Shown here one piece after another: positions 35,013 through 44,009 of a stretch of DNA of 64,000 nucleotides. Numbering within the stretch: position 1 is the stretch's first letter; each line of letters begins with the position of its first letter. A program made the translations under genes and the position numbers. The notes under the pieces are model-generated. The model saw nothing but the letters and a program-made list of their open reading frames with translations, had not been told where the DNA came from and did no database searches. This stretch comes from Occultella gossypii (lineage in GTDB: Bacteria > Actinomycetota > Actinomycetes > Actinomycetales > Beutenbergiaceae): assembly GCF_019947135.1 (NCBI RefSeq), contig NZ_JAGSHT010000005.1, positions 270,328 to 334,327 of the forward strand, given 5' to 3'.

Positions 35013-36119
35013 GTGACCACAACGCCTCCGGGGCCTCATCGAGCACGGGCCTGGTTCCGTGGCGTCCGCGCCCGAGAGGTGATCGACTACGCCGACCTGG
35101 CCCGCGAGCCCGAGGCCCTGGACGACGGTGGTTGGTGGGTGGTGGTGGCCGAGTTCGACGGGCCGCTGCATGCGTGGCGGTTCGCCGAGGTGCACCACAC
35201 CGGCGCCGCGGACGCCGTGGTGCGCGACGCGCAGCCGTGGCACGGTCCGGCGCCGGAGCAGTGGCGCAGCACCATGTCGCGCGAGGAGTACATCTCGGCC
35301 GTCGAGGCGGTCCGGGCCGCCGTTGTCGAGGGCGAGGTCTACCAGGCGAACATCTGCCGGGTGCTGTCAGCGCCCCTGGCCGGGCCGTCGCAGGCCGCAC
35401 TGCCCGACGGCGGTGGCTGGCGTCCCGACGCGGCCGCCCTCGCGGTGCGGCTCGCCACGGGCAACCCCGCGCCGTACGCGGCGCTCGTCGACGTGCCGGC
35501 CGGTCCGGACTGGCCGGGGAGCTGGGTGGTGAGCGCGTCCCCGGAACTCTCGGTGCGCGTGCGCGATGGGTATGTCATGTCCGGGCCGATCAAGGGCACC
35601 GCGGTCACCGCCGACGGGCTCGGCGCGAAGGACCGCGCGGAGAACGTGATGATCACCGACCTGGTCCGCAACGACCTCGCGCGCGTGTGTCTGCCCGGCA
35701 CGGTGGAGGTCACCGATCTGCTCGCCACCGAGGAACACCCGGGCCTGGTGCACCTGGTCTCCAGGGTCCGGGGCAAGCTGGCCCCAGGGCCCGGCGGCGG
35801 GGTGGACTGGGCGGCCTTGCTCGGGGCGACGCACCCGCCCGGTTCGGTCTCCGGTGCGCCCAAGTCCTCGGCGCTGCGCCTGATCGGTGAGCTCGAGCCG
35901 ACGGCTCGGGGGCCGTACTGCGGCCAGATCGGCTGGCTGGACGCGGACGCAGGCGAGGCCCGGCTCGCGGTCGGGATCCGGACGTTCTGGTGGGCTGAGG
36001 CCGTGCTCAGGTTCGGCACCGGCGCCGGGATCACCTGGGGCAGCGATGCCGCGGCCGAGTGGGAAGAGACCGAACTCAAGGCCCGCCGGCTCGTCGGACT
36101 GGCATCCACGTCGCGGTAG
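35013..36119 (+). CDS. pabB: Aminodeoxychorismate synthase component I-like chorismate-binding enzyme
   Basis: 368 residues. The chorismate-binding fold has EGEVYQANICRVLSAPL, SASPELSVRV, GPIKGTA (with the Lys of TrpE/PabB enzymes), ENVMITDLVRNDLARVC and HPPGSVSGAPKSSALRLI. It would form 4-amino-4-deoxychorismate for folate with a PabA amidotransferase that is not nearby. GTG 35013 lies seven bases past TAGCGT (35001-35006), suggesting a leaderless mRNA; GTG 35007 is the alternative. Anthranilate or isochorismate synthase activity is less likely given the sequence. Confidence 0.85.
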   Translation: MTTTPPGPHRARAWFRGVRAREVIDYADLAREPEALDDGGWWVVVAEFDGPLHAWRFAEVHHTGAADAVVRDAQPWHGPAPEQWRSTMSREEYISAVEAVRAAVVEGEVYQANICRVLSAPLAGPSQAALPDGGGWRPDAAALAVRLATGNPAPYAALVDVPAGPDWPGSWVVSASPELSVRVRDGYVMSGPIKGTAVTADGLGAKDRAENVMITDLVRNDLARVCLPGTVEVTDLLATEEHPGLVHLVSRVRGKLAPGPGGGVDWAALLGATHPPGSVSGAPKSSALRLIGELEPTARGPYCGQIGWLDADAGEARLAVGIRTFWWAEAVLRFGTGAGITWGSDAAAEWEETELKARRLVGLASTSR

Positions 36120-36135
36120 ATGCGGGTCGCGGCCG

Positions 36136-36870
36136 TCAGCCCACCTTCTCGAAGACGGCGACCTGGCTCGCGCTGGTGGACGTGAACGGAGCTCGATCCC
36201 AACCGGCCCAGCGGTCGCGTAGACGCAGGCCGGCAAGCCTGGCCATGAGGACCAGTTCCGAAGGCCAGACGTAGCGGTACGGCGCCGCGTGCTTGACCAA
36301 GCGTCCCGCCATCTCCATCCAGTGATGGGACCAGGCCACCTGCCCGACCAGATCGTCGTAGGTCTCGATGCCCACATGGTCGCGGTCGAGTGTGAACACC
36401 CGGCCCGGCGCGCCCGGCGGAACAGCCGCGGGCTGGGGAACGACCACCTCCACCACGAAGCACCCGTCGGGACCGAGGTGCGCCGCCGCGTTGGCGAAGA
36501 CCGCCACCTGGTCCTCCTGGGTCGTGACGTTCATGATGGCGTTCGCAACCAGGTACACGAGCGTGAAACTGCCCGCGACCCGGGTGGTCGTCATGTCACC
36601 GATGCTGACCCGCACCGCCTCTGCGCCCGGTTTGGCGCGCAGCCGTCCGGCGATGTCCTCGGACAGTTCGATCCCCTCCACGGGGATTCCGCGTGCGCTC
36701 CGCGGGAGCGCCACCCGGCCGGTTCCGACCGCGAACTCGAGCGCCCTGCCATCGGCTGCCAGGTCAACGAGAGCATCCGCGATCGGGTCAACCACGGTCG
36801 GGTCGGCTTCGCCCGCGTAGACGGCGTCGTAGATCTCGGCGAGTTCCCTCGGCCAGGCCACGTAGCCCAT
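36136..36870 (-). CDS. SAM-dependent class I methyltransferase
   Basis: 244 residues, one Rossmann methyltransferase domain. Motif I is ALEFAVGTGRVALP; motif II/III region is VEGIELSEDIAGRL; then VRVSIGDMTTTRV. The substrate is unknown. It stands alone, converging on the pabB-like gene with 16 bases between stops. ATG 36870 opens directly on family-like sequence (GYVAWPRELAEIYDAVYAG). Confidence 0.85.
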   Translation of the reverse strand: MGYVAWPRELAEIYDAVYAGEADPTVVDPIADALVDLAADGRALEFAVGTGRVALPRSARGIPVEGIELSEDIAGRLRAKPGAEAVRVSIGDMTTTRVAGSFTLVYLVANAIMNVTTQEDQVAVFANAAAHLGPDGCFVVEVVVPQPAAVPPGAPGRVFTLDRDHVGIETYDDLVGQVAWSHHWMEMAGRLVKHAAPYRYVWPSELVLMARLAGLRLRDRWAGWDRAPFTSTSASQVAVFEKVG

Positions 36871-36964
36871 GCCAGCAAGTCTCGCGCGACCTGGACGTGA
36901 GCACCATGGTTTACCACGACCGGCATCCCCGACGGGCGTGGCGTTTGGCCCTCCCGGGCGCTGC

Positions 36965-36970
36965 TAGTAT
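36965..36970 (+). promoter_or_regulatory. Probable -10 box of tRNA-Val(CAC)
   Basis: TAGTAT about 40 bases before the tRNA. A -35-like TTGGCC (36945-36950) lies at a short 14-base spacing, so only the -10 assignment is reasonable. Confidence 0.4.
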
Positions 36971-37010
36971 CGTTCCTCGTCAGCCGCACCGCTCGAAGAG
37001 CGTGTGGCAT

Positions 37011-37082
37011 GGGCGATTGGCTCAGTGGTAGAGCGCCTCGTTCACACCGAGGAGGTCACTGGTTCGAACCCAGTATCGCCCA
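37011..37082 (+). tRNA. tRNA-Val (anticodon CAC)
   Basis: 72 bases: acceptor GGGCGAT/ATCGCCC identical to the tRNA-Val(GAC) gene 2.3 kb away, anticodon stem CCTCG/CGAGG with loop TTCACAC, and T-arm GGTTCGAAC. CCA is not encoded. It is followed after eight bases by a strong terminator. Confidence 0.95.
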
Positions 37083-37089
37083 CATCCGA

Positions 37090-37129
37090 GGCCCTGATCT
37101 GCGAGAACGCAGGTCAGGGCCTTCTTCGT
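37090..37129 (+). terminator. Intrinsic terminator of tRNA-Val(CAC)
   Basis: A 13-bp stem (GGCCCTGATCTGC with GCAGGTCAGGGCC, one G-U pair), loop GAGAAC, and a TTCTTCGT tail. One of the clearest intrinsic terminators in the window. Confidence 0.85.
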
Positions 37130-37223
37130 ACCGTCCGGCGGAACGGCCCCGGCGGTCCGCGGTTGCTCGCTAACCTGAGCGCGAGACCGGCGAGGTGGCC
37201 GGCCCGACGTGGAAGGCCACACG

Positions 37224-38270
37224 ATGACGATCTTCGAGGGCATCAGCGCTGAGTCCGTCCAGACGCCCCGGCTGCGCGCCAACGTGTTGCGGCGGCCCGC
37301 GACGTCGGCCACGCGCCGCACGGTGGTGTTCGTCCACGGCAACGTGTCCTCGTCCCTGTTCTGGCAGCCCCTGATGTTGGCCCTGCCCGCGGATCTGGAT
37401 GCCTACGCGATCGACCTGCGCGGGTTCGGCGACTCCGAGACGTTGCCCGTCGACGCCACGCGCGGCCTGCGGGACTTCAGCGACGACGTCCACGGCGTGA
37501 TCGAGGCGCTCGGCCTCGGCGACGGGGTGGACCTGGTCGGGTGGAGCATGGGTGCCGGGGTGGTGCTGCAGTACGCCCTCGACCACCCGGTGCGCACGCT
37601 CACCCTGCAGGCTCCGGTCTCGCCCTTCGGCTTCGGCGGCACCCGGGGCACGGGCGGCGAGCGCATCACACCCGACGACGCCGGTGTCGGCGCCGGTGGC
37701 GCGAATCCCGACTTCGTGGCCCGCCTCGAGGCCGGAGACACCAGCGATGAGGCGCCGACCTCGCCGCGCTCGGTGTATCGCTCGTCCTACGTGGCCGCCG
37801 GCTTCGTGTCCGAGCACGAGGACGTCTGGGTCACCTCGATGCTCACCACGAGGACCGGACCGGACAATTATCCGGGGGAATCGGTCGCCTCGCAGAACTG
37901 GCCGGGGTTCGCCGCCGGCACCCGCGGCGTGCTGAACACGATGGCCCCGAAGTACTTCGACGCGTCCGGTATCGTCGACCTCGGGACCAAGCCGCCGATC
38001 CTGTGGGTGCACGGCAGCGCGGACGCGATCGTGGGCGACGCGTCGTTCTTCGACATCAACCAGCTCGGTGCGGCGGGCGTGATCCCCGGCTGGCCGGGCG
38101 CGGACGTGGCCCCGCCCAGCCCGATGGTCGCCCAGACCCGCGCCGTGCTGGACGCCTACACGGCGGCGGGCGGCGCCTACCGCGAGGTGCTGTTCGAGGG
38201 CGCCGGGCACTCGCCGCACCTCGAGCGCCAGGCCGAGTTCCTCAAGGCCCTGTCCGAGCACCTCGCGTGA
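37224..38270 (+). CDS. Alpha/beta-hydrolase
   Basis: 348 residues. Oxyanion-hole region FVHGN (36-40), nucleophile elbow GWSMG with Ser108, acid likely in WVHGSADAIV, and catalytic His in GAGHSPH near the C-terminus. Substrate is unknown: esterase, lipase-like and C-C hydrolase are all possible. GGAAGG sits eight bases before ATG 37224, so GTG 37209 is less likely. It is followed by a small antitoxin-like gene but otherwise stands alone. Confidence 0.85.
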   Translation: MTIFEGISAESVQTPRLRANVLRRPATSATRRTVVFVHGNVSSSLFWQPLMLALPADLDAYAIDLRGFGDSETLPVDATRGLRDFSDDVHGVIEALGLGDGVDLVGWSMGAGVVLQYALDHPVRTLTLQAPVSPFGFGGTRGTGGERITPDDAGVGAGGANPDFVARLEAGDTSDEAPTSPRSVYRSSYVAAGFVSEHEDVWVTSMLTTRTGPDNYPGESVASQNWPGFAAGTRGVLNTMAPKYFDASGIVDLGTKPPILWVHGSADAIVGDASFFDINQLGAAGVIPGWPGADVAPPSPMVAQTRAVLDAYTAAGGAYREVLFEGAGHSPHLERQAEFLKALSEHLA

Positions 38271-38352
38271 GCCAGGACAGCGCGCCGCCCGGGTGTCAGT
38301 ACCCCGGCGGCGTAATCTGAGCGTCTGCGGACGCCGCCGGCGAGGAGCACCC

Positions 38353-38514
38353 ATGGGCATCGACGACATCATCAGCAAGGCCAGGGCCGAGGCCGGCCCG
38401 GCGGGCATCGAGGCTCTCTCGGGGCAGATCGCCGAGCAGATCAAGGACCACACGCCCGAGGAGATCGACGAGATCACCGGCCAGGCAGCGGCGAAGGCCA
38501 AGGAACTGAGCTGA
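38353..38514 (+). CDS. 53-residue acidic helical protein, antitoxin-like (MT0933-type) candidate
   Basis: A very small, highly charged, Ala/Glu-rich protein ([20 protein letters not shown]... [18 protein letters not shown]), predicted to be two or three helices with no membrane segment. GAGGAG lies just upstream of ATG 38353. It loosely resembles small actinobacterial MT0933/Rv0909-type antitoxins, but no toxin gene is adjacent, so the function is uncertain. Confidence 0.6.
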   Translation: MGIDDIISKARAEAGPAGIEALSGQIAEQIKDHTPEEIDEITGQAAAKAKELS

Positions 38515-38586
38515 GCGTCTCGGAGTCCGTCCGCGGACCGACCGGCCACCCGGTGGTGCGCGGCGAATCGGGCCGGGCGGACTCGC

Positions 38587-38592
38587 TACGAT
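38587..38592 (+). promoter_or_regulatory. Probable -10 box of thrS
   Basis: TACGAT, giving an expected start near 38599 and a leader of about 40 bases with TGGAG before GTG 38640. No T-box-like leader is visible. Confidence 0.4.
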
Positions 38593-38639
38593 CGAGGCGT
38601 CAGTTCATCGCCTCACCCATGCCCGCTTGGAGCCACACC

Positions 38640-40649
38640 GTGCCCGACCTGAACCTGCTCATCGATGGTGTCGAACGCTCTGTCGAGGTCGGCACCACGG
38701 CGAGCGACCTGTACGCCGAGCAGCGCGACGTCGTCGCCGTCCGGGTGGACGGCGAACTACGGGACCTGGCGGTCGCGCTCGACGGTGTGTCCGCCGTCGA
38801 GGCCGTGACGATCGACAGCCCGGACGGGCTGAGCATCCTGCGGCACTCCGCCGCGCACGTGCTGGCCCAGGCGGTGCAGCAGGTGAACCCGGACGCCAAG
38901 CTCGGCATCGGCCCGCCGATCACCGACGGCTTCTACTACGACTTCGACGTGGAGGAGCCGTTCACCCCCGAGACCCTCAAGGCGCTCGAGAAGGCCATGC
39001 AGCGGATCATCAAGGAGGGCCAGACCTTCCGCCGTCGGGTGGTCAGCGATGACGAGGCGCGCGCCGAGCTCGCCGCCGAGCCGTACAAGCTCGAGCTGAT
39101 CGGTCTGAAGGGCTCCGGTGCGGACGCGTCCGCGGCCGCCGAAGGTGCCGGCGCCGAGGTCGGTGCGGGCGAACTGACGATCTACGACAACCTGCGTCGA
39201 GACGGTGCGACTGCGTGGAAGGACCTCTGCCGCGGCCCGCACCTGCCCTCCACCCGGCTGATCGGGAACGGCTTCTCCCTGATGCGCAGCGCGGCCGCGT
39301 ACTGGCGCGGCAGCGAGAAGAACCCGCAGCTCCAGCGCATCTACGGGACCGCGTGGCCCACCAAGGACGAGCTCGTCGCCTACAAGGAACGTCTCGCCGA
39401 GGCCGAGCGCCGCGACCACCGCAAGCTGGGCGCCGAGATGGACCTGTTCTCGTTCCCCGAGGAGGTCGGCTCCGGGCTCCCGGTGTTCCACCCCAAGGGC
39501 GCGACGATCCGGATGGAGATGGAGGACTACTCGCGCCGCCGGCACATCGAGGCCGGGTACTCCTTCGTGAACACCCCGCACATCACCAAGGCGAAGCTGT
39601 TCCAGACCTCCAGGCACCTGGACTGGTACGCCGAGGGGATGTATCCGCCGATGCACCTGGACGAGGTGCGCGACGCGGACGGTGAGGTGACCCGGGCCGG
39701 TCAGGACTACTACCTGAAGCCGATGAACTGCCCCATGCACAACCTCGTGTTCAGCGCCCGCGGCCGCTCCTACCGTGAGCTGCCGCTGCGGCTGTTCGAG
39801 TTCGGGCACGTGTACCGGTATGAGAAGTCCGGCGTGGTGCACGGACTGACCCGCGCCCGTGGGTTCACGCAGGACGATGCACACATCTACACCACCCGCG
39901 AGCAGATGCGCGACGAGCTCGCCTCGCTGCTGTCCTTCGTGCTCGACCTGCTCAAGGACTACGGCCTGGACGACTTCTACCTGGAGCTGTCCACCCGGGA
40001 CCCGGAGAAGTCCGTCGGGGACGAGGCCACCTGGGACGAGGCGACCCGCGTCCTCGAGGAGGTCGCCACCTCATCCGGGCTCGAACTCGTGCCGGACCCG
40101 GGCGGCGCCGCGTTCTACGGACCGAAGATCTCGGTGCAGGCCAAGGACGCGATCGGGCGCACCTGGCAGTTGTCCACGATCCAGCTCGACTTCTTCGAGC
40201 CGGACCTGTTCGAGCTCGAGTACACCGCGAGCGACGGCAGCCGGCAGCGGCCCGTGATGATCCACCGCGCCCTGTTCGGTTCCATCGAGCGGTTCTTCGG
40301 GGTGCTCCTGGAGCACTACGCCGGCGCCTTCCCCCCGTGGCTCGCCCCCGTTCAGGTGGTCGCGGTCCCGGTGGCGGAACCGTTCAACGACTACCTGGCC
40401 GACGTCGTCGCCCAACTGCGCGCCGCCGGCGTGCGCGCCGAGGTGGACACCGGCGACGACCGGTTCAACAAGAAGATCCGCACCGCCACCAAGGACAAGG
40501 TGCCGTTCGTCCTGATCGCCGGAGGTGAGGACGCCGAAGCCGGTGCGGTCTCGTTCCGGTACCGGGACGGCACCCAGCGCAACGGGGTGCCCGTGCCGGA
40601 GGCGATCTCGCTGATCACCGACGCGATCCGGCAGCGGGTCCAGGTCTGA
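38640..40649 (+). CDS. thrS: Threonyl-tRNA synthetase
   Basis: 669 residues. TGS domain (about 1-70), N2 editing domain with HSAAH and [11 protein letters not shown], class II catalytic core with KPMNCPMHN, motif 2 [29 protein letters not shown] and motif 3 [18 protein letters not shown], and a C-terminal anticodon-binding domain. GTG 38640 has TGGAG seven bases upstream; ATG 38619 would add seven residues without a ribosome site. It heads the conserved thrS-HIT-pgsA-acyltransferase-pimA cluster. Confidence 0.96.
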   Translation: MPDLNLLIDGVERSVEVGTTASDLYAEQRDVVAVRVDGELRDLAVALDGVSAVEAVTIDSPDGLSILRHSAAHVLAQAVQQVNPDAKLGIGPPITDGFYYDFDVEEPFTPETLKALEKAMQRIIKEGQTFRRRVVSDDEARAELAAEPYKLELIGLKGSGADASAAAEGAGAEVGAGELTIYDNLRRDGATAWKDLCRGPHLPSTRLIGNGFSLMRSAAAYWRGSEKNPQLQRIYGTAWPTKDELVAYKERLAEAERRDHRKLGAEMDLFSFPEEVGSGLPVFHPKGATIRMEMEDYSRRRHIEAGYSFVNTPHITKAKLFQTSRHLDWYAEGMYPPMHLDEVRDADGEVTRAGQDYYLKPMNCPMHNLVFSARGRSYRELPLRLFEFGHVYRYEKSGVVHGLTRARGFTQDDAHIYTTREQMRDELASLLSFVLDLLKDYGLDDFYLELSTRDPEKSVGDEATWDEATRVLEEVATSSGLELVPDPGGAAFYGPKISVQAKDAIGRTWQLSTIQLDFFEPDLFELEYTASDGSRQRPVMIHRALFGSIERFFGVLLEHYAGAFPPWLAPVQVVAVPVAEPFNDYLADVVAQLRAAGVRAEVDTGDDRFNKKIRTATKDKVPFVLIAGGEDAEAGAVSFRYRDGTQRNGVPVPEAISLITDAIRQRVQV

Positions 40650-40650
40650 C

Positions 40651-41211
40651 GTGGCACCAGACGTCGAGGACGCCGGCGCCCACCCGGGCGAGCCGGACGG
40701 CTACCAGCGGCTCTGGACGCCACACCGGATGGCCTACATCGGTGGGGAGTCCAAGCCGGCCTCCGACGCCGCCCGGGACTGCCCGTTCTGTGCGGCGCCC
40801 GGGCGCGCCGACGACGAGGCCCTGATCGTCCACCGCGGCGAGACCGGCTACGTGCTGTTGAACCTGTACCCGTACAACTCCGGGCACCTGCTGGTCTGCC
40901 CGTACCGGCACGTCGCCGATCTGGTGGACCTGACCACGGCCGAGCGGCACGAGCTGGACGACCTCGTGGTGGCCTCGATCCACGCGCTCACCACGGCCAA
41001 GCGCCCGGACGGCTTCAACCTCGGCATGAACCAGGGGTCCGCCGCCGGCGCCGGGGTGGCCGCGCACGCGCACCAGCACGTCGTGCCCCGCTGGTCCGGG
41101 GACGCCAACTTCCTTCCGATCGTGGGCCGCACGAAGGCACTCCCGGAACTTCTCGCGGACACCCGCGCCGAGCTCGCAGCCGCCTGGGGGAGTTCCGATG
41201 GTCCTCGGTAG
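40651..41211 (+). CDS. HIT-family nucleotide phosphorylase/hydrolase
   Basis: 186 residues from GTG 40651. Zinc-like CPFCAAPG near residue 44, then NLYPYNSGHLLVCPYRHV and the histidine triad HAHQHVVPRW. The orthologous position in mycobacterial clusters (Rv2613c) holds an Ap4A phosphorylase, so a diadenosine-tetraphosphate role is likely by synteny. It starts right after the thrS stop and overlaps pgsA by 14 bases. Confidence 0.9.
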   Translation: MAPDVEDAGAHPGEPDGYQRLWTPHRMAYIGGESKPASDAARDCPFCAAPGRADDEALIVHRGETGYVLLNLYPYNSGHLLVCPYRHVADLVDLTTAERHELDDLVVASIHALTTAKRPDGFNLGMNQGSAAGAGVAAHAHQHVVPRWSGDANFLPIVGRTKALPELLADTRAELAAAWGSSDGPR

Positions 41212-41872
41212 CCGGGGCCGCGGCTTCAGCTCGGTCGTGTTCGGGCCGGTCGCCCGGCTGCTGGTCCGCCTGCACGTCAGCCCGGACGCGGTGACCGTCG
41301 CGGGCACCGCGGCCGTCTCCGCCGCCGCCCTGGTCCTGTTCCCGCAGGGGTACCTGGTGGCCGGTGCGCTGGTGACCGGGATCCTCGTGCTCACCGACTC
41401 CGTCGACGGGCTGATGGCCCGTGAGATCGGGCGGACCAGCCAGTTCGGTGCCTACCTCGACTCGACGATGGACCGGATCTCGGACTCGGCGATCTTCGCC
41501 GGCCTGGTCCTGTACTTCGTGAACGCGCCCGACGGCGACTGGCGGATGGCCGGCCTCATCGCAGCCCTCGCGTGCCTGATCCTGGGCAGCCTGGTGTCCT
41601 ACGCCCGGGCCCGCGCGGAGGGCTTGGACTTCACGGCCAAGGTCGGGCTCGCCGAACGCGCGGACCGGCTCATCGTCGCCCTCGCGGCGACCCTCGCCGT
41701 CGGGCTCGGCGCCCCGACCGCAGTGCTCGTCCTCGCGCTCTGCCTGCTCGCCCTGGCCAGCCTGTACACGGTCGGCCAACGCACCGCGACGGTCTACCGG
41801 CAGGCAGAGGCACGGGACGCGGCGCAGCGGGACACCACCGCGGGCCGCGACGGGGGAGGCGCACAGCCATGA
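41198..41872 (+). CDS. pgsA: CDP-alcohol phosphatidyltransferase, phosphatidylinositol-phosphate synthase-like
   Basis: 224 residues, about six membrane helices. The CDP-alcohol motif is complete: DSVDGLMAREIGRTSQFGAYLDSTMD, with four Asp residues that bind two metals. By cluster position it should join CDP-diacylglycerol and inositol-3-phosphate to make phosphatidylinositol phosphate, though phosphatidylglycerol-phosphate synthase cannot be excluded from the motif alone. ATG 41198 has GGGGGAG upstream. Its stop overlaps the acyltransferase start as ATGA. Confidence 0.9.
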   Translation: MVLGSRGRGFSSVVFGPVARLLVRLHVSPDAVTVAGTAAVSAAALVLFPQGYLVAGALVTGILVLTDSVDGLMAREIGRTSQFGAYLDSTMDRISDSAIFAGLVLYFVNAPDGDWRMAGLIAALACLILGSLVSYARARAEGLDFTAKVGLAERADRLIVALAATLAVGLGAPTAVLVLALCLLALASLYTVGQRTATVYRQAEARDAAQRDTTAGRDGGGAQP

Positions 41873-42849
41873 TGCGACCGGACCCCGCCAAGGCGTTCCA
41901 GATCGCGTGGAAGGTCGTCGGGAAGATGCCCCGATCCATGGCTCGCGGCATCTTCGACGTGATCGCGCTCGGTGCGCATGCCGCCCGGATCGGCGGGGTG
42001 CGTCAGCTCGAGGCGAACCTCGCCCGGGTGCGGCCCGAGGCCGACGCCCGGGAGCTGCGCCGACTGTCCCGCGCCGGGATGCGTTCGTACATGCGGTACT
42101 ACTGCGAGTCGTTCCAGCTGCCATCGATGACGGCAGCGGAGCGGGATGCCCGGGTGCGGGCCATCGGTGCCGACAGGGTCCGGGAGCACGTGCAAGGTGG
42201 GGGCTCGGTGGTGATGGCCCTCGGCCACGCCGGCAACTGGGACCTCGCCGGCGCCTGGGCGCAGGAGCACGTCGGCCGGGTGGTGACCGTTGCGGAGAAG
42301 CTCGAGCCGGAGGAGCTGTTCCGGGAGTTCCTCGCGTTCCGGGAGGGCCTGGGCATGGTCATCGTGCCCTACGAGCGCGGCTCCGGGGTGTTCCGGCGGC
42401 TGATCTCCGAGGCCCGCGACCCGGCCCTGATCCCGCTGCTGGCGGACCGGGACCTGTCCCGGTCCGGCGTGGAGGTGCTCCTCGGTGACGTCCCGATGCG
42501 GGTGGCGCCGGGCCCCGCGGCCCTGGCGATGGCCTCCCGGTCGGCGCTGTCCCCGGTCTTCATCCACTACGAGCGACTGTCCGGTGCCCGCAGGCGGGCC
42601 GCGCGGAGCCCATGGGGCATCGTGATCGAGTTCTGCGAATTCGTCGACCTACCCGACGGCGGTGCGCGCCAAGGCTCCGGTGGTGCGGCCCGGGAGGAGC
42701 GCACCCAGCTGCTCACGCAGCTCTGGTTCGACATCTGGGCGGCGCGGGTGCGAGCGCACCCGGAGGACTGGCACATGCTGCAGAAGGTCTTCACGGCGGA
42801 CCTCGACCCGGAGCGGCTTGCCCGCGCGAGCGCGGAGCAGGCCCCATGA
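41869..42849 (+). CDS. Phosphatidylinositol mannoside acyltransferase (LpxL/HtrB-type fold)
   Basis: 326 residues. The lysophospholipid acyltransferase signature HAGNWD (H-x4-D) appears in ALGHAGNWDLAGAWA, followed by MVIVPYERGSGVFRRL and LLADRDLSRSGVEV. It would acylate the mannose of PIM at the inner membrane leaflet, the role of mycobacterial PatA (Rv2611c) in the same gene order. Starts by ATGA overlap with pgsA; ATG 41872 is an alternative. Confidence 0.88.
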   Translation: MMRPDPAKAFQIAWKVVGKMPRSMARGIFDVIALGAHAARIGGVRQLEANLARVRPEADARELRRLSRAGMRSYMRYYCESFQLPSMTAAERDARVRAIGADRVREHVQGGGSVVMALGHAGNWDLAGAWAQEHVGRVVTVAEKLEPEELFREFLAFREGLGMVIVPYERGSGVFRRLISEARDPALIPLLADRDLSRSGVEVLLGDVPMRVAPGPAALAMASRSALSPVFIHYERLSGARRRAARSPWGIVIEFCEFVDLPDGGARQGSGGAAREERTQLLTQLWFDIWAARVRAHPEDWHMLQKVFTADLDPERLARASAEQAP

Positions 42850-44009
42850 GGATCGGCCTGGTCTGCCCGTACTCCTTCGACGCGCCGGGCGGTGTGCAGT
42901 TCCACATCCGCGACCTCGCCGGGAAGTTCCTCGAACTCGGCCACGAGGTGTCCGTCCTGGCGCCCGCGGACGAGGACACGCCGGTCCCGGACTACCTCGT
43001 CTCCGTCGGCGGGGCGTTGCCGGTCCGGTACAACGGCTCGGTGGCCCGACTGTCGTTCGGGCCCGTGGTCGCGGCGAAGACCCGGTCCTGGCTGACGGGA
43101 GGGAACTTCGACGTGGTGCACATCCACGAGCCGCTCGCGCCGTCGGTGGGACTGATCGCGCTGATGCAGTCCGAGGCCCCGGTGGTCGCCACCTTCCACA
43201 GCGCCCAGCTCCGCTCCCGGGCGATGCAGCTCGGGTACCCGCTGGCACGGCCCGGGCTGGAGCGGATCAGTGCCCGGATCGCGGTGTCCGAGGACGCGCG
43301 GCGCACCATCGTCGAGCACATGGGTGGCGACGCCGTCGTCATCCCGAACGGCGTGTACACGCAGGTCTTCGCCACAGCCGAACCCGCCGACCGGTGGCGC
43401 GGCACGCCGCAGGCACCGACCATCGCCTTCCTCGGCCGGCTCGACGAGCCCCGCAAGGGCCTGGCGGTCCTCGCCGCTGCCGCGCCGGCGATCCTGGATG
43501 CCCATCCCGGTGCCCGCTTCCTGATCGCCGGCAAGGGGGACATGTCCGAAGCCAGGGAACTGCTCGGGGACCGGGCCGGAGCCCTCGAGGAACTCGGCCC
43601 GATCACGGACGAGGAGAAGGCGTCCATGCTCGCCGCCACCGACCTCTACGTGGCGCCACAGCTCGGTGGGGAGAGCTTCGGCATCGTGCTCGTCGAGGCC
43701 ATGAGCGCCGGTGCCTCGGTGGTGGCCAGCGACCTGCCCGCGTTCCGCCGGGTCCTCGACGACGGCGGCTCAGGCTTCCTGTTCACCACGGGTGACCCGG
43801 ACTCGCTGGCGAGCACCGTCATCGGTGCCCTGGCCGACCCCGCGGAGATGCAGCGACGACGTGCCTACGCACGCACCGCCGTCGGGCGTTTCGACTGGGA
43901 CCGCGTGGCGGCCAGGATCCTCGACGTGTACGCGATGGTGACCGAGCACGAGACCGCGGAACCGCGCTCGCTCCTGGGCCGCCTGTTCCGGCGGGGTGAG
44001 GAACGATGA
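42846..44009 (+). CDS. pimA: GT4 phosphatidylinositol alpha-mannosyltransferase PimA
   Basis: 387-residue GT-B fold enzyme transferring mannose from GDP-mannose to phosphatidylinositol. N-terminal MRIGLVCPYSFDAPGGVQFHIRDLA, HIHEPLAPS, VATFHSAQ; C-terminal AFLGRLDEPRKGL and the E-x7-E motif ESFGIVLVEAMSAG. The amphipathic membrane-binding N-terminal helices and order of genes support PimA rather than another GT4. ATGA overlap with the acyltransferase gene. Confidence 0.93.
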   Translation: MRIGLVCPYSFDAPGGVQFHIRDLAGKFLELGHEVSVLAPADEDTPVPDYLVSVGGALPVRYNGSVARLSFGPVVAAKTRSWLTGGNFDVVHIHEPLAPSVGLIALMQSEAPVVATFHSAQLRSRAMQLGYPLARPGLERISARIAVSEDARRTIVEHMGGDAVVIPNGVYTQVFATAEPADRWRGTPQAPTIAFLGRLDEPRKGLAVLAAAAPAILDAHPGARFLIAGKGDMSEARELLGDRAGALEELGPITDEEKASMLAATDLYVAPQLGGESFGIVLVEAMSAGASVVASDLPAFRRVLDDGGSGFLFTTGDPDSLASTVIGALADPAEMQRRRAYARTAVGRFDWDRVAARILDVYAMVTEHETAEPRSLLGRLFRRGEER

